From: Pseudomonas graminis
GTDB taxonomy: Bacteria; Pseudomonadota; Gammaproteobacteria; Pseudomonadales; Pseudomonadaceae
DNA length: 64,000 bases
Direction of reading: 5' to 3'
Assembly (NCBI RefSeq): GCF_900111735.1
Contig: NZ_FOHW01000016.1
Coordinates: forward strand, 1-64,000
The translations under genes and the position numbers were made by a program. Positions 56,478-64,000 of the stretch are shown here, piece by piece. The notes below the pieces were generated by a model that worked only from the letters and a program-made list of their open reading frames with translations, had not been told where the DNA came from and ran no database searches. Every line of letters begins with the position of its first letter. Position 1 is the first letter of the stretch.

Positions 56478-57662
56478 TCAAGCGTGTTGAGGCCGCAGTG
56501 AGTAGGTTTTCAGCTGATCAGCGAAGTCACGCAGCGATTGAATGCCGCTGGCTTCCGCCTCGTGGACCCAGTCCTTGATGGCTGCCAGCATGTCATGACC
56601 ATTGCTGCTGGTCTTCGCCCAGATCTGCTGCAGCGCCAGACGTTTTTCGTAAATCACTTTCAGTGCCTGGCTGTGCTCCAGCATGGTCTGGATGCGCGCT
56701 TGATGCTTGTCTTCCAGCAGGCTGGGCTCGCGAGAAAGCAGGCGTTTGGCGCGGCGGAACTGGTGACGTACGGAGGCATCGGCTTTCGCCAGTTCCTGTG
56801 TCACCAACGGCGCGATGACCAGCTTGCGGTACTGAGCCATGATCTGGAAACGGTTGTTGAGGATGGCCATCGCCGTGTCCATGTCCAGATGACCCTTGCC
56901 TTCAACACGGTGCGCGATCGGCGCGACCCGTTGCACCTTCGCCAGGCGCAGCCAGCTGAATACCTTGATCCACGCCCAGCCCATGTCGAACTCCCAGCGC
57001 TTGACCGACAGCTTGGCCGAGTTGGGGTAGGTGTGGTGGTTGTTATGCAGCTCTTCGCCGCCGATCAAAATGCCCCAGGGCACCAGATTGGTGGCGGCGT
57101 CGCGGCATTCGAAGTTGCGATAGCCGACCGCATGGCCCAGGCCGTTGACCACGCCCGCCGCCCACACCGGGATCCACATCATCTGGATCGCCCAGACGGT
57201 GATGCCAATGACGCCGAACAGCGCCAGATCGATCACGCCCATGATCGCGATGCCCAGCAGGGGATAGCGCGAATACAGGTTGCGCTCGATCCAGTCCTCG
57301 GGGCAGTTTTTGCCGTAGATGCGCAGTGTCTCGGGGTTCTCCGCTTCGGCGCGGTACAGCTCGGCGCCTTTGCGCAGCACGGTCGACAGACCCTTGATGA
57401 CCGGGCTGTGCGGGTCATCGACGGTTTCGCATTTGGCATGGTGCTTGCGGTGGATAGCGGTCCACTCGCGGGTATTCTGCGCCGTGGTGAGCCACAGCCA
57501 GAAACGGAAGAAGTGCTTGAGCCCTGCGTTGAGTTCCAGGGAGCGATGCGCTGAATAGCGATGGAGATAGACCGTGACGCCGACGATGGTGACGTGTGTC
57601 ATCGCCAGTGTGACTGCGACCAATTGCCAGACGGAAAGGTCGAGCAGACCGTTGTTCCACAT
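56478..57662 (-). CDS. desA: Delta-9 fatty acid desaturase
   Basis: 394 aa from MWNNGLLDLSVWQL (57662). It has the three His boxes of membrane desaturases, HRYSAH (about 34-39), HRKHH (about 71-75) and HNNHH (about 210), between four membrane segments, and a long helical C-terminus. It inserts a double bond into acyl chains of membrane lipids using O2. Its place beside a GGDEF-EAL gene and oscA-sbp-cys genes matches the P. aeruginosa desA neighbourhood as I remember it. Confidence 0.9.
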   Translation of the reverse strand: MWNNGLLDLSVWQLVAVTLAMTHVTIVGVTVYLHRYSAHRSLELNAGLKHFFRFWLWLTTAQNTREWTAIHRKHHAKCETVDDPHSPVIKGLSTVLRKGAELYRAEAENPETLRIYGKNCPEDWIERNLYSRYPLLGIAIMGVIDLALFGVIGITVWAIQMMWIPVWAAGVVNGLGHAVGYRNFECRDAATNLVPWGILIGGEELHNNHHTYPNSAKLSVKRWEFDMGWAWIKVFSWLRLAKVQRVAPIAHRVEGKGHLDMDTAMAILNNRFQIMAQYRKLVIAPLVTQELAKADASVRHQFRRAKRLLSREPSLLEDKHQARIQTMLEHSQALKVIYEKRLALQQIWAKTSSNGHDMLAAIKDWVHEAEASGIQSLRDFADQLKTYSLRPQHA

Positions 57663-57839
57663 AGGCTGAGTTGCCCTCGGTTGTAACGCGTGCAATGTAC
57701 GGATCCGCCTGAGCAGACCCTGAGACAGAAGGGCGCATTATCACTTAGCTCGCAGATAAAACCACCCGCTCTTTCAGATAAGCGTCGCAAGATGTTTCTT
57801 GTTCTATAATTTCGGACTTTCGCAAGGTTGTTTCTATCT

Positions 57840-59762
57840 ATGTCGAGCACTACCCGGGATGCGCTAAGCACCGCAACGTTGTACGGGGTTGTATCGATTG
57901 GGTGGTCGGCGGTCATGGACCATGTGCTGCCGCGGCTGATCGACGACGCGACTGTGTTGGCGCGGGCGCAACAGGCCGGCGGTTATCTCTGGCTGGCCTT
58001 CAGCGCGGTGATGATCTATCTGGCTCGCTCGCGACTGCTCCGATTCATGGGCGTCACCGAGTTGGCGCGCCGTGATGAGGACATGCAGCGTCTGCGGCTG
58101 GCAGCAGCCGTGTTCGACACCACCCTGGAAGGCGTGCTGGTCACCGATGCCACGGGCGTGATCGTGCATGTGAACCGCGCCTTCAGCGAGATCACCGGGT
58201 ATCAGCAGGATGAAGTGCTGGGTCTGCGGCCGAGCAAATTCAAATCAGGGCGCCATGGCCCCGAGTTCTACGAGCGCATGTTCAAGACCATTGTCAGCGC
58301 CGGGCAATGGAGCGGCGAAATCTGGAACCGTCGTAAAAGCGGCGAAATCTACCCGCAGTGGCAAAGCATTCGTCCGATCAGAGACGAGCGCGGTGAAATT
58401 ACCCAGTTCGTCGCGGTGTTTTCCGACATCTCTTCGATCAAGCATTCCGAGCGCGAGCTGGCGCATCTGGCCCATTACGACCCGCTGACCGGTCTGCCCA
58501 ATCGCCTGCTGTTCACTGACCGCGCCGAACAGGCGCACACCCACGCCCGTCGCAACAAACGCAGCCTGGCGTTGTTGCTCGTCGACCTGGACCACTTCAA
58601 GCACATCAACGAAAGCCTCGGCCACAACGCCGGGGACGAGGTGCTGAAGGCTGCCGCCGAGCGCCTCGAAACCCATCTGGAGAAGGGCGTCACACTGGCG
58701 CGGCTGGGTGGCGACGAATTCGCGATTCTGCTCGAAAACTCCCAGCAGGTCGCGCAGTCCGCCGAACTGGCGCAGAGCATTCTGGAAGGGCTGCGGGAGC
58801 CTTTTCTGGTCAGCGGGCAATCGCTGTTTCTGACGGCCAGCGTCGGCATCAGCATCTTCCCCCACGATGCGCTGACTGCCGAGCAGTTGCTGTGTAACGC
58901 CGATGCCGCGCTTTCACAGGCCAAACACCAAGGCCGTGAGAGCTACGCGATGTACACCGCCGAATTGACTGCTCACGCCCAGCGCCGTGTCGAGTTGGCG
59001 GCCGAGCTGCGACAGGCTGTCGAGGAGAACGAACTAAGGGTGTTTTATCAGCCGATTCACAACCTTCACAGCCGCGGCATCGAAGGCGTCGAGGCGCTGG
59101 TGCGCTGGCAGCATCCGTCGCGGGGCATGGTTTCGCCGGGTGAATTCATCCCGATTGCCGAACAAAGCGGGCTGATCGCCGACATCGATAACTGGGTGCT
59201 GACCGAAGCCTGCCGGCAGATGGGTGAGTGGCTGGAGGACGGCGTGAATGTATCGTTCGTCGCAGTCAACGTGTCCAGCCGGTTGTTCGGTCGCGGTGAT
59301 CTGGATCGGCGGGTGGCCAAGGTGCTGAACGAAACCGGACTGGCGCCGCAGTTTCTCGAATTGGAGGTTACCGAAAGCGCGATCATGGACGACCCCGATC
59401 AAGCCATCGAGCAGATGCACCGGCTGCGGGATCTGGGTCTGAAACTGTCCATCGACGATTTCGGCACCGGGTATTCGTCGCTCCTGCGGCTCAAGCGTAT
59501 GCCGGTGCAAAAACTGAAAATCGATCAGGGGTTTGTCGCCGGCTTGCCGGACGACGATGACGACATCGCGATCGTCAACGCCATCATCGCCCTGGCACGG
59601 GCCATGGGCATGCGCGTGCTGGCAGAAGGTATCGAGCAGGCCAGTCAGGCCAGTTTTCTGCTGAAGCACAACTGCGAACTGGGCCAGGGCTACTGGTTCG
59701 CCCGGCCTATGCCGGCGGAGCAGATCAACTGGCAGCATGCGCCGGTGTTTGTCTCTGCGTGA
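57840..59762 (+). CDS. PAS-GGDEF-EAL c-di-GMP enzyme
   Basis: 640 aa. One or two weak N-terminal hydrophobic segments (about 12-65) precede a PAS domain (about 85-205; FDTTLEGVLVTDATGVIVHV), a GGDEF domain (GGDEF intact, about 295) and an EAL domain (EALVRW, VNVSSR, EVTES, IDDFGTGYSSL, KLKID, AEGIE, QGYWF all present). Both activities look possible; with a complete EAL, c-di-GMP breakdown is likely to dominate. The position beside desA and oscA corresponds to P. aeruginosa PipA by memory. Divergent from desA. Confidence 0.92.
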   Translation: MSSTTRDALSTATLYGVVSIGWSAVMDHVLPRLIDDATVLARAQQAGGYLWLAFSAVMIYLARSRLLRFMGVTELARRDEDMQRLRLAAAVFDTTLEGVLVTDATGVIVHVNRAFSEITGYQQDEVLGLRPSKFKSGRHGPEFYERMFKTIVSAGQWSGEIWNRRKSGEIYPQWQSIRPIRDERGEITQFVAVFSDISSIKHSERELAHLAHYDPLTGLPNRLLFTDRAEQAHTHARRNKRSLALLLVDLDHFKHINESLGHNAGDEVLKAAAERLETHLEKGVTLARLGGDEFAILLENSQQVAQSAELAQSILEGLREPFLVSGQSLFLTASVGISIFPHDALTAEQLLCNADAALSQAKHQGRESYAMYTAELTAHAQRRVELAAELRQAVEENELRVFYQPIHNLHSRGIEGVEALVRWQHPSRGMVSPGEFIPIAEQSGLIADIDNWVLTEACRQMGEWLEDGVNVSFVAVNVSSRLFGRGDLDRRVAKVLNETGLAPQFLELEVTESAIMDDPDQAIEQMHRLRDLGLKLSIDDFGTGYSSLLRLKRMPVQKLKIDQGFVAGLPDDDDDIAIVNAIIALARAMGMRVLAEGIEQASQASFLLKHNCELGQGYWFARPMPAEQINWQHAPVFVSA

Positions 59763-59787
59763 TACGGCGGCCTACACGTGACGCTGT

Positions 59788-59875
59788 TGTAGGAGCGCGC
59801 TTGCCCGCGATAAACGATGACGCGGTGAGTCTGATGAACCTCTTCGTCTGCATCGCGGGCAAGCGCGCTCCTACA
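59788..59875. repeat. REP/BIME-type inverted pair
   Basis: Inverted copies of TGTAGGAGCGCGCTTGCCCG and its complement with a spacer. Same family as 11350-11438 and 61356-61444. It ends the GGDEF-EAL transcription unit. Confidence 0.87.
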
Positions 59876-59960
59876 TTGGATCGGCGTTAGATCCTCAAAT
59901 CCCGGCTGAACACCGACCGCCTGCGTACTCACTTCCCAAATTCCTTTTGGTTATATCTGC

Positions 59961-59985
59961 ATTCTTAAATAGTATTTTTAAGAAT
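59961..59985 (+). promoter_or_regulatory. Perfect inverted repeat upstream of oscA (possible sulfur-control site)
   Basis: ATTCTTAAA (59961-59969) and TTTAAGAAT (59977-59985) form a perfect 9-bp inverted repeat with a 7-bp spacer in the AT-rich control region about 85 bp before oscA. AT-rich dyads of this kind are bound by LysR-type activators; CysB is the natural candidate for a sulfate-uptake operon. Confidence 0.55.
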
Positions 59986-60068
59986 ATCTCTGCGTCTCTA
60001 CTATCCCGCTCACGCCACAAGCAGCGGCCGCCCCCCACGCTGCGGCACATCTTTCAAGGAGCAGGAAC

Positions 60069-60251
60069 ATGAGCGCATCTCTACGTAGCGTCGACGGCCA
60101 GGACGAAGCAAGCATTTTGCGTGAAATTCAAAGCGCGCTGCGCGACCTGCGCTTTGGTGCGGTTGAAATCACCGTGCACAACGCGCAGGTGGTCCAGATC
60201 GAGCGAAAGGAAAAATTCCGTCTGCAGAACCCGAGCAACAAGCAGGGCTGA
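60069..60251 (+). CDS. oscA: OscA, small DUF2292 protein of sulfur metabolism
   Basis: 60 aa of the DUF2292 (YezD) family: EASILREIQSALRDLRFGAV, EITVHNAQVVQIERKEKFRL. AAGGAGCAGG lies before the ATG. In Pseudomonas this gene was linked to growth on organosulfur compounds and lies next to the sulfate importer genes, as here. It appears to be the first gene of the sulfur-uptake unit. Confidence 0.88.
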   Translation: MSASLRSVDGQDEASILREIQSALRDLRFGAVEITVHNAQVVQIERKEKFRLQNPSNKQG

Positions 60252-60333
60252 GCCACGCTCCCGCATCACTAACGCTGCATGACCTAAAACTAGAAAAAGC
60301 CAACAGCACAAAATGTGTCCAGGAGCCTGATTC

Positions 60334-61344
60334 ATGTCCATTCGTCGTTATGCGCTGGCCGCTCTCGCCAGTGCGGTGTTTGCCGGTTCTGCTGTCGCCA
60401 AGGACTTCACCCTGCTGAACGTGTCGTATGACCCTACGCGCGAGCTGTACCAGGACTACAACGCCGAATTCATCAATTACTGGAAAAAGTCCCACCCGGG
60501 CGACACCGTGAAAATCAACCAGTCCCACGGTGGCTCGGGCAAGCAGGGCCGCTCGGTGATCGACGGCTCGCCTGCCGACGTGGTGACCCTGGCACTCGCC
60601 GGCGACATCGACGAAATCGCCAAGCTGGGCAAGACCATTCCTGCGGATTGGCAGACCAAGCTGCCGGACGCCAGCACCCCGTACACCTCGACCATTGTGT
60701 TCCTGGTGCGCAAGGGCAACCCGAAAGGCATCCATGACTGGGCCGACCTGATCAAGGACGGCGTGTCGGTGATCACGCCGAACCCGAAAACCTCGGGCGG
60801 CGCGCGCTGGAATTTCCTGGCGGCTTACGGCTACGGTCTCAAATCCAATGGCGGCGATGAAGCCAAGGCCAAGGAATACATCGGCAAGCTGTTCAAGCAT
60901 GTGCCTGTGCTGGACACCGGTGCACGGGGTTCGACCATTACTTTCGTCAACAACGGTCAGGGTGATGTGTTGCTGGCGTGGGAAAACGAAGCGTTCCTGG
61001 CGCTGAAAGAAAACGGCGGGGCGGACAAGTTCGACATCGTCGTACCTTCGCTGTCGATCCTGGCCGAGCCTCCCGTGGCTGTCGTCGAGAAGAACGCCGA
61101 GAAGCACGGTACCGCCGAAATCGCCACCGAATACCTCAAGCACCTGTACAGCAAGGAAGGTCAGGAAATCGCGGCGAAAAACTTCTATCGTCCTCGGGAC
61201 ACGGAAGTGGCGGCCAAGTACGAGAAGCAGTTTCCCAAACTGAATTTGCTGACCATCGACAAAGACTTCGGCGGCTGGAAATCGGCTCAGCCCAAGTTCT
61301 TCGATGATGGCGGTGTGTTCGATCAGATCTACATCCCGCAGTAG
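60334..61344 (+). CDS. sbp: Sulfate-binding periplasmic protein
   Basis: 336 aa. A signal peptide (cut after AVA, about residue 22) precedes the sulfate/thiosulfate-binding fold: [55 protein letters not shown]. It binds sulfate in the periplasm for CysTWA. CAGGAG precedes the ATG. A REP pair separates it from cysT, possibly leaving it with a more abundant transcript. Confidence 0.94.
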   Translation: MSIRRYALAALASAVFAGSAVAKDFTLLNVSYDPTRELYQDYNAEFINYWKKSHPGDTVKINQSHGGSGKQGRSVIDGSPADVVTLALAGDIDEIAKLGKTIPADWQTKLPDASTPYTSTIVFLVRKGNPKGIHDWADLIKDGVSVITPNPKTSGGARWNFLAAYGYGLKSNGGDEAKAKEYIGKLFKHVPVLDTGARGSTITFVNNGQGDVLLAWENEAFLALKENGGADKFDIVVPSLSILAEPPVAVVEKNAEKHGTAEIATEYLKHLYSKEGQEIAAKNFYRPRDTEVAAKYEKQFPKLNLLTIDKDFGGWKSAQPKFFDDGGVFDQIYIPQ

Positions 61345-61355
61345 TCGCTGAACGG

Positions 61356-61444
61356 TGTAGGAGCGCGCTTGCCCGCGAATGCGTTGTGTCAGTCAATGCA
61401 TTTGGCACAGGCAGATGGCTATCGCGGGCAAGCGCGCTCCTACA
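61356..61444. repeat. REP/BIME-type inverted pair between sbp and cysT
   Basis: Inverted copies of the TGTAGGAGCGCGCTTGCCCG core inside the sulfate operon. Such elements between a binding-protein gene and its permease genes can stabilise the upstream mRNA. Confidence 0.87.
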
Positions 61445-61554
61445 GGTGGATCACTGGCATCGGGTGCGGTTTCTGATAGATATTTCCGCGCAGCGCCAGC
61501 GGAATAAATGGACCCGGACTCGTTCCGGGTAACGTGTGTAAACCAAGGACTTTT

Positions 61555-62376
61555 ATGTCGCGACGCATATCCCCCGTCATACCCGGCTTCGGGCTGACGC
61601 TGGGTTACACATTGGTGTACCTCAGCCTGATTGTGCTGATACCGCTTGCGGTCATGTTCATCCACGCTTCCCAGCTGAGCGCCGTTCAGTTCTGGAACAT
61701 CGTTACGGCCCCTCGCGTGCTCGCAGCACTCAAGCTGAGCTTCGGCACAGCATTTTGCGCGGCGATCATCAACGGCATCATCGGCACGCTGCTGGCCTGG
61801 GTGCTGGTGCGTTACACCTTCCCCGGTCGCAAGATCATCGACGCGATGATCGATCTGCCCTTCGCACTGCCCACCGCCGTTGCCGGTATCGCGCTGACCG
61901 CGCTGTACGCGCCGAACGGTTTCATCGGCCAGTTTGCCGCCGACCTGGGCATCAAGATCGCCTACACCCCCTTCGGCATCACCCTGGCACTGACCTTCGT
62001 CACCTTGCCCTTTGTGGTGCGCACGGTTCAGCCGGTGCTGGCCGACATCCCCCGGGAAGTCGAAGAAGCGGCGGCATGCCTTGGCGCCAAACCGCTGCAA
62101 GTGTTCCGTTACATCCTCGCGCCTGCCTTGTTGCCTGCCTGGCTGACCGGCTTTGCGCTGGCCTTCGCCCGAGGCGTGGGTGAGTACGGCTCGGTGATTT
62201 TCATCGCCGGCAACATGCCGATGAAAACCGAAATCCTGCCGTTGCTGATCATGGTCAAGCTCGACCAGTACGACTACACCGGCGCCACGGCAATTGGCGT
62301 GATGATGCTGCTGGTGTCGTTCGTGCTGTTGCTGCTGATCAATCTGTTGCAGCGACGCATCGAAACCCCTAACTGA
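61555..62376 (+). CDS. cysT: Sulfate ABC transporter permease CysT
   Basis: 273 aa from MSRRISPVIPGFG (61555, AAGGA upstream). About six membrane segments and the ABC-coupling EAA loop (EVEEAAACLGAKPLQVFRYI). It forms the membrane channel together with CysW. 12 bp before cysW. Confidence 0.94.
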   Translation: MSRRISPVIPGFGLTLGYTLVYLSLIVLIPLAVMFIHASQLSAVQFWNIVTAPRVLAALKLSFGTAFCAAIINGIIGTLLAWVLVRYTFPGRKIIDAMIDLPFALPTAVAGIALTALYAPNGFIGQFAADLGIKIAYTPFGITLALTFVTLPFVVRTVQPVLADIPREVEEAAACLGAKPLQVFRYILAPALLPAWLTGFALAFARGVGEYGSVIFIAGNMPMKTEILPLLIMVKLDQYDYTGATAIGVMMLLVSFVLLLLINLLQRRIETPN

Positions 62377-62388
62377 GGAGGCGCACCC

Positions 62389-63261
62389 ATGTCTGATTCA
62401 TCGCTCATTGCTGCGTCCTCCGCCAATGCTGCCCGTCGTGGCAGCGCGGTGTCGCGGCGCATTCTGATCGGCCTTGGCTGGCTGGTCTTTGCGTTCTTTC
62501 TGTTGCTGCCGTTGGTGGTGGTGATCGGCCAGGGCTTGAGCAACGGCCTCGGCGGATTCTTTGCGGCCATCCTGGAGCCCGATGCGTTGTCGGCCCTCAA
62601 GCTCACCGTGTTCGCGGTGCTGATTTCGGTGCCGCTCAACGTGGTCTTCGGCGTCGCGGCAGCCTGGTGCGTGAGCAAATACTCGTTCCGTGGCAAGGCG
62701 ATTCTGGTCACGCTGATCGACCTGCCGTTCTCGGTCTCGCCGGTCATCGCCGGTCTGATTTACGTGCTGATGTTCGGCGCCCGTGGCGTGTTCGGCCCCT
62801 GGCTGCAGGACCACGACATCCAGATCGTCTTTGCCCTGCCGGGCATCGTACTGGCGACCATCTTCGTGACGGTGCCGTTCGTCGCCCGCGAGCTGATCCC
62901 GCTGATGCAGGAGCAGGGCACGCAGGAAGAAGAAGCCGCGCGCCTGCTCGGTGCCAATGGCTGGCAGATGTTCTGGCACGTGACCGTCCCCAACATTAAG
63001 TGGGGCCTGATCTACGGCGTGGTGCTGTGTACCGCGCGGGCCATGGGTGAGTTCGGCGCGGTGTCGGTGGTGTCGGGGCACATTCGCGGCGTGACCAACA
63101 CCCTGCCCCTGCATGTCGAGATTCTCTACAACGAGTACAACCACGTGGCTGCATTTGCCGTGGCGAGCCTGTTATTGATCCTTGCGCTGTTCATCCTGCT
63201 GCTCAAGCAGTGGAGCGAAGCGCGCATTAGCCGTCTGCGCAAAAACGCGGCGGAGGAATAA
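62389..63261 (+). CDS. cysW: Sulfate ABC transporter permease CysW
   Basis: 290 aa with about six membrane segments, a central [20 protein letters not shown] and the EAA loop [26 protein letters not shown] precedes the ATG. It pairs with CysT. Confidence 0.94.
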   Translation: MSDSSLIAASSANAARRGSAVSRRILIGLGWLVFAFFLLLPLVVVIGQGLSNGLGGFFAAILEPDALSALKLTVFAVLISVPLNVVFGVAAAWCVSKYSFRGKAILVTLIDLPFSVSPVIAGLIYVLMFGARGVFGPWLQDHDIQIVFALPGIVLATIFVTVPFVARELIPLMQEQGTQEEEAARLLGANGWQMFWHVTVPNIKWGLIYGVVLCTARAMGEFGAVSVVSGHIRGVTNTLPLHVEILYNEYNHVAAFAVASLLLILALFILLLKQWSEARISRLRKNAAEE

Positions 63262-63264
63262 TTC

Positions 63265-64000
63265 ATGTCGATCGAAGTCCGTAACGTCAGCAAGAATTTC
63301 AACGCCTTCAAGGCCCTCGACGGCATCAGTCTGGATATCCAGAGTGGCGAGCTCGTGGCGCTGTTGGGCCCGTCCGGTTGTGGCAAGACCACGCTGCTGC
63401 GCATCATCGCCGGGCTGGAAACGCCGGATAAAGGCAGCATTGTGTTCCACGGCGAGGATGTCTCCGGCCACGACGTGCGCGATCGCAACGTAGGGTTCGT
63501 CTTCCAGCACTACGCGCTGTTTCGCCACATGACCGTGTTCGACAACGTCGCTTTCGGCCTGCGCATGAAGCCGAAGAACCAGCGCCCGAACGAGAGCCAG
63601 ATCGCTGTCAAAGTGCATGAACTGCTGAACATGGTGCAGCTGGACTGGCTGTCGGACCGCTATCCGGAGCAGCTGTCGGGCGGTCAGCGTCAGCGGATTG
63701 CACTGGCCCGGGCCTTGGCGGTGGAGCCCAAAGTGTTGCTGCTGGACGAGCCGTTCGGCGCGCTGGATGCCAAGGTGCGCAAGGAACTGCGTCGCTGGCT
63801 GGCGCGGCTGCACGAAGACATCAACCTGACTTCGGTCTTCGTGACCCACGATCAGGAAGAGGCGATGGAAGTCGCGGACCGCATCGTGGTGATGAACAAG
63901 GGTGTGATCGAGCAGATCGGCTCGCCCGGGGATGTCTACGAGAACCCGGCCAGCGATTTCGTGTATCACTTTTTGGGTGACTCGAACCGCCTGCACCTGG
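63265..64000 (+). CDS. cysA: Sulfate ABC transporter ATPase CysA (cut by window end)
   Basis: 245 codons are visible from ATG 63265 (GGAGG upstream, 3 bp after cysW). Walker [10 protein letters not shown] (about 35-43), signature LSGGQRQR (about 137-144), Walker [13 protein letters not shown] (about 157-168) and the switch His in [10 protein letters not shown] are intact. It ends in GDSNRLHL at the window edge; the C-terminal regulatory part lies beyond. It powers sulfate/thiosulfate import. Confidence 0.95.
   Translation, partial: MSIEVRNVSKNFNAFKALDGISLDIQSGELVALLGPSGCGKTTLLRIIAGLETPDKGSIVFHGEDVSGHDVRDRNVGFVFQHYALFRHMTVFDNVAFGLRMKPKNQRPNESQIAVKVHELLNMVQLDWLSDRYPEQLSGGQRQRIALARALAVEPKVLLLDEPFGALDAKVRKELRRWLARLHEDINLTSVFVTHDQEEAMEVADRIVVMNKGVIEQIGSPGDVYENPASDFVYHFLGDSNRLHL

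Overview
The window reads as a chromosome segment of a Pseudomonas, probably of the P. syringae group or a close relative. The evidence is two tandem Pseudomonas-type 5S rRNA genes at the end of an rrn operon, a four-gene operon with the layout of mgoBCAD (known in P. syringae as the mangotoxin-regulating operon, and as pvf in other pseudomonads), REP-type palindromes of the Pseudomonas kind, and a right-hand block (gabDT, c-di-GMP genes, desA, oscA-sbp-cysTWA) that matches the order I remember from Pseudomonas core genomes. Most backbone genes are GC-rich, and AT-rich genes are confined to the island region.

Left backbone (1-27.6 kb): end of an rrn operon with duplicated 5S; the mgo operon (diiron haem-oxygenase-like MgoB, AurF-like N-oxygenase MgoC, A-T-reductase NRPS MgoA, cyclase-like MgoD) with a nearby type II thioesterase; a GntR regulator, aldo/keto reductase and MFS carrier; a polar amino-acid ABC importer with a divergent LysR regulator; a HigBA-type toxin-antitoxin pair; a HAD phosphatase, a DUF945 protein, an MscS channel, an HscC-type Hsp70 with a membrane-anchored J-protein, a DUF2628 protein, a chemoreceptor and a RelBE pair.

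Island region (27.78-50.63 kb): this lies at the 3' end of a tRNA-Arg(CCG) gene (50584-50660). Partial copies of that tRNA end occur at 27779-27802 and 32297-32341, which indicates two tandemly integrated elements. Element A (about 27.8-32.3 kb) has a decayed P4-type integrase and carries a two-reverse-transcriptase system that I assign to defence system DRT3, followed by a structured stretch with a CACACAC segment that is a good candidate for its non-coding RNA. Element B (about 32.3-50.6 kb) has an intact tyrosine integrase next to the tRNA and 21-bp direct repeats near both ends. It carries a chemoreceptor, an IS66 element, a probable fluoride-tolerance operon (two DUF190 proteins, two small unknowns, spare enolase and pyrophosphatase, a uracil-DNA-glycosylase-superfamily protein), a TDT/SLAC1 carrier with a divergent LysR regulator, a YVTN beta-propeller protein, a COG4315 secreted protein, and an ApeA-type anti-phage gene broken by one in-frame TGA.

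Right backbone (50.6-64 kb): tRNA-Arg; gabD-gabT for GABA breakdown; a REC-HDOD protein whose receiver lacks the phospho-acceptor Asp; a PAS-GGDEF diguanylate cyclase; a delta-9 fatty-acid desaturase; a PAS-GGDEF-EAL protein; and the sulfate-uptake operon oscA-sbp-cysT-cysW-cysA, cut off by the window end.
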